Shown here one piece after another: positions 5,531 to 7,267 of a stretch of DNA of 7,267 bases (position 1 is the stretch's first letter; every line of letters begins with the position of its first letter). The DNA lies in the NCBI GenBank assembly GCA_023388015.1, contig JAEWHB010000141.1, positions 1 to 7,267 on the forward strand. The letters are read 5' to 3'. This DNA is from Bacteroidota bacterium (lineage in GTDB: Bacteria; Bacteroidota; Bacteroidia; Flavobacteriales; Weeksellaceae). The position numbers and the translations under genes were made by a program. Below the pieces are notes generated by a model. It was not told the DNA's origin, ran no database searches, and was given only the letters and a program-made list of their open reading frames with translations.

Positions 5531-7138
5531 ATGGGAAATCTTTTCTTCTATAGAGGCTTCGCTATTGCACTGTCATTTCTATCATCTTCCTTACTTTATT
5601 CGCAAGATATTCAATGGCAGCAAGTCTTAGGCGGTGTTCACAGCGAATATCTTTATGATGTAAAAGCCACACCGGACTACGGATTTTTGTTGATTGGAAG
5701 TTCATTCTCCGAAGATTCCGGGAATAAGTCCGGAAAAGGACAAGGTGATTTGGATTACTTTATCTGGAAGATGGATGAATCCGGTAAGATGGAATGGCAG
5801 AAAACATTCGGAGGATCTGGTAGCGATTATTTATACAGTGCTTCGCTGACCAAAGAAGGCGGTTTCATTCTGGGTGGAAGCTCCAATTCTCCTAAATCCG
5901 GTGATAAGTTAGAAGATGGTTTTGGAAATATGGATTTCTGGATTTTGAAACTTGATCCAACCGGCGAAGAAGAATGGCAAATTACCTTAGGAGGAATTGG
6001 CAATGACCAATTGCAGAGTATTCAACAGACACCGGATGGAGGTTTCATCATTGGAGGAAGCTCTGATTCTTCTCCTATGTTGGATAAGACCGGACAAATA
6101 ATCGGAAATAAATCACAAGAAAGCTATGGGAGTTTTGATTATTGGGTGGTCAAGCTTTCTGCTTCAGGAAGTATCGAATGGGAAAAGACCTTGGGTGGAA
6201 TGTTTTCCGACCAGCTTAAAACAGTACTAATTACTGAAGATGGATATTTGGTTGGTGGTACTTCCAATTCTCTTGTTTCCGGGAACAAATCAGCCAAAGA
6301 ACTAGGCATGAATGATTATTGGATCATCAAGCTGGATGAAAAGGGAAATGAAGTTTGGCAACGTACCTATGGAGGCGAGGGCGATGACTCACTTTCGCAA
6401 ATATTAGAAACTGAGAACGGATATTTACTTGCAGGGAGTTCAAACTCCTCCCCTTTGGGGAGGTCGGGAGGGGCTTCTAACGGAACGGATTTCTGGGTTT
6501 TGGAAATTGATAAAAACGGCGAACCCATCTGGGACAATACTTATGACGTTGGTAAATGGGATATGCTGGTAAATGTAACCCGATCAGAGGATAACACATT
6601 CCTTTTAGGAGGCTATGCCTCTACTGAAACTTTTGGAAAGAGAGTAGACAATAAAGGTATCAATGACTTTGTGGCCATCAAAATAAACCAACGCGGTGAA
6701 TTGCTGTGGAGCAAAACAATCGGTGGGAGCGGCACTGACCAACTGAAAGGACTTGCCCAAACCCGTGACGGAGGATATATCCTAGCCGGAAACTCTGATT
6801 CGAAAAAGTCAGATGACAAGGATAGGGCTTCCATCGGCGGAAATGATTACTGGGTGGTAAAGCTGGGCAATGAAAAGAAACAGGCAGAAGAACGCCAGCT
6901 TATCGAAATCTACCCGAATCCCACCATTCAATACACCAATATCATCATCTCAGAGGAATTTAAAGACGCAAATGTTCAAGTCTTCAACCTGAACGGTCAA
7001 AAACTACAAACTAAAAAACTTCCTTACCGTTCCACTCCAGTGGATCTGCAGGGTTATCCGCCGGGAGTGTATATTTTCAAGATCAGTATTGATGGAAATA
7101 CCCAAGATATGAAAGTGATAAAAAAGGGGAGTAAATAA
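5531..7138 (+). CDS. Secreted seven-repeat (beta-propeller-like) protein with T9SS sorting domain
   Basis: This 535-residue exported protein has a signal peptide (1-25, hydrophobic FAIALSFLSSSLLYSQ, cleavage probably after Q25). Seven imperfect repeats of about 60 residues follow, each opening with W-x-x-T-[LFIY]-G-G and continuing T-x-D-G-G-F-I-x-G-G-S-S and then D-[YF]-W-[IV]-x-K-[LI]. Repeat starts are near residues 28, 88, 148, 216, 275, 333 and 392. Seven such units suggest a seven-bladed propeller. The C-terminal domain (about 457-535) begins IEIYPNPT and includes VFNLNGQKL and PPGVYIFKI, the type A sorting signal of the type IX secretion system. The protein is probably secreted or surface-anchored; its ligand is unknown. 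The sixth repeat is degenerate, with YDVGKWD in place of the GG motif. G+C content appears higher than in the defence genes. Confidence 0.85.
   Translation: MGNLFFYRGFAIALSFLSSSLLYSQDIQWQQVLGGVHSEYLYDVKATPDYGFLLIGSSFSEDSGNKSGKGQGDLDYFIWKMDESGKMEWQKTFGGSGSDYLYSASLTKEGGFILGGSSNSPKSGDKLEDGFGNMDFWILKLDPTGEEEWQITLGGIGNDQLQSIQQTPDGGFIIGGSSDSSPMLDKTGQIIGNKSQESYGSFDYWVVKLSASGSIEWEKTLGGMFSDQLKTVLITEDGYLVGGTSNSLVSGNKSAKELGMNDYWIIKLDEKGNEVWQRTYGGEGDDSLSQILETENGYLLAGSSNSSPLGRSGGASNGTDFWVLEIDKNGEPIWDNTYDVGKWDMLVNVTRSEDNTFLLGGYASTETFGKRVDNKGINDFVAIKINQRGELLWSKTIGGSGTDQLKGLAQTRDGGYILAGNSDSKKSDDKDRASIGGNDYWVVKLGNEKKQAEERQLIEIYPNPTIQYTNIIISEEFKDANVQVFNLNGQKLQTKKLPYRSTPVDLQGYPPGVYIFKISIDGNTQDMKVIKKGSK
6445..6474. 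repeat. GC-rich palindromic repeat embedded in the T9SS protein gene
   Basis: CCTCCCC (6447-6453) and GGGGAGG (6457-6463) are perfect 7-bp arms around TTT. They are followed by TCGGGAGGGGC (6464-6474), a second strand able to pair with the same C-rich arm. Similar CCTCCCCAAAGGGGAGG palindromes are common between genes in Bacteroidota. Here it lies in frame and encodes SSPLGRSGGAS in the variable loop of the fifth repeat. Confidence 0.6.
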
Positions 7139-7162
7139 TTATGAATTTTGAAAGTAGAAATT

Positions 7163-7267
7163 ATGAATTTATACAGAATAAGCAACCGATTTAATATGAT
7201 AAATTTTAAAATGTCTTTTGTGGCTTTATTTCTTGTCTATATGGGTGGGAGCATGAAGGCACAAGAA
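7163..7267 (+). CDS. Start of an exported protein (signal peptide only, partial)
   Basis: The frame is open to the window edge. From ATG 7163 it reads a basic N-terminus (MNLYRISNRF), a hydrophobic core (MSFVALFLVYMGG) and a likely cleavage site at KAQ-E. In-frame ATGs at 7196 and 7211 are alternative starts that keep the signal peptide. It follows the T9SS gene by about 25-60 nt on the same strand, so the two may be co-transcribed. No mature sequence is visible, so no function can be given. Confidence 0.6.
   Translation, partial: MNLYRISNRFNMINFKMSFVALFLVYMGGSMKAQE

Noticed and set aside
6613..6834. 73-residue minus-strand frame inside the T9SS protein gene
   Set aside because: Antisense to the conserved repeats; shadow frame.
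7141..7194. 17-codon frame from ATG 7141
   Set aside because: Very short, stops before the signal-peptide gene, and is out of frame with it; no support as a gene.

Overview
The window looks like an accessory island in a Bacteroidota chromosome, probably of the Cytophagales or Flavobacteriia type. The signs are a type IX secretion C-terminal sorting domain, BtgA/DUF5712-type mobilization proteins known from Bacteroides, AT-rich leaders without clear Shine-Dalgarno sites, and promoters of the TTG-N19-TAnnTTTG class.

Region 1 (1-126) is the right end of an insertion sequence: the last 27 codons of an IS3-like transposase and the probable terminal inverted repeat. Region 2 (63-2057, minus strand) is a compact operon read leftwards: a Pycsar membrane effector (DUF5706/PycTM type), a class III nucleotidyl cyclase (PycC type) 1 nt downstream, and an E2 ubiquitin-conjugating-like protein overlapping the cyclase gene by 19 nt. 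The insertion sequence cut off the 3' end of the E2 gene, so its last ~21 codons and its stop codon are IS DNA. Region 3 (2058-2265) is a divergent control region with a good minus-strand promoter and a repeated TTTGTYGC element. Region 4 (2266-3188, plus strand) is a two-gene unit coding for an XRE-family DNA-binding protein and an ImmA/IrrE zinc peptidase, the arrangement of CapH/CapP-type regulators of anti-phage systems.

Region 5 (3189-3893) has no intact gene. It holds a decayed minus-strand coding remnant, a short tandem repeat, and a dense cluster of inverted repeats that looks like an origin of transfer and/or operators for the next gene. Region 6 (3894-5377) is a two-gene mobilization unit (BtgA/BfmA-like ribbon-helix-helix protein and DUF5712 relaxase-like protein). 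Region 7 (5531-7267) looks like ordinary surface or secretion genes: a seven-repeat, probably beta-propeller, T9SS-exported protein, and the signal peptide of a further exported protein cut by the window edge.

The main point of interest is regions 2-4. An infection signal would activate the cyclase, the cyclic nucleotide would trigger the membrane effector, and the XRE/peptidase pair would set operon expression. The added E2 suggests a protein-conjugation step acting on the cyclase, as known for E2-containing (type II) CBASS but not, to my knowledge, established for Pycsar. Functions are inferred from sequence motifs only.
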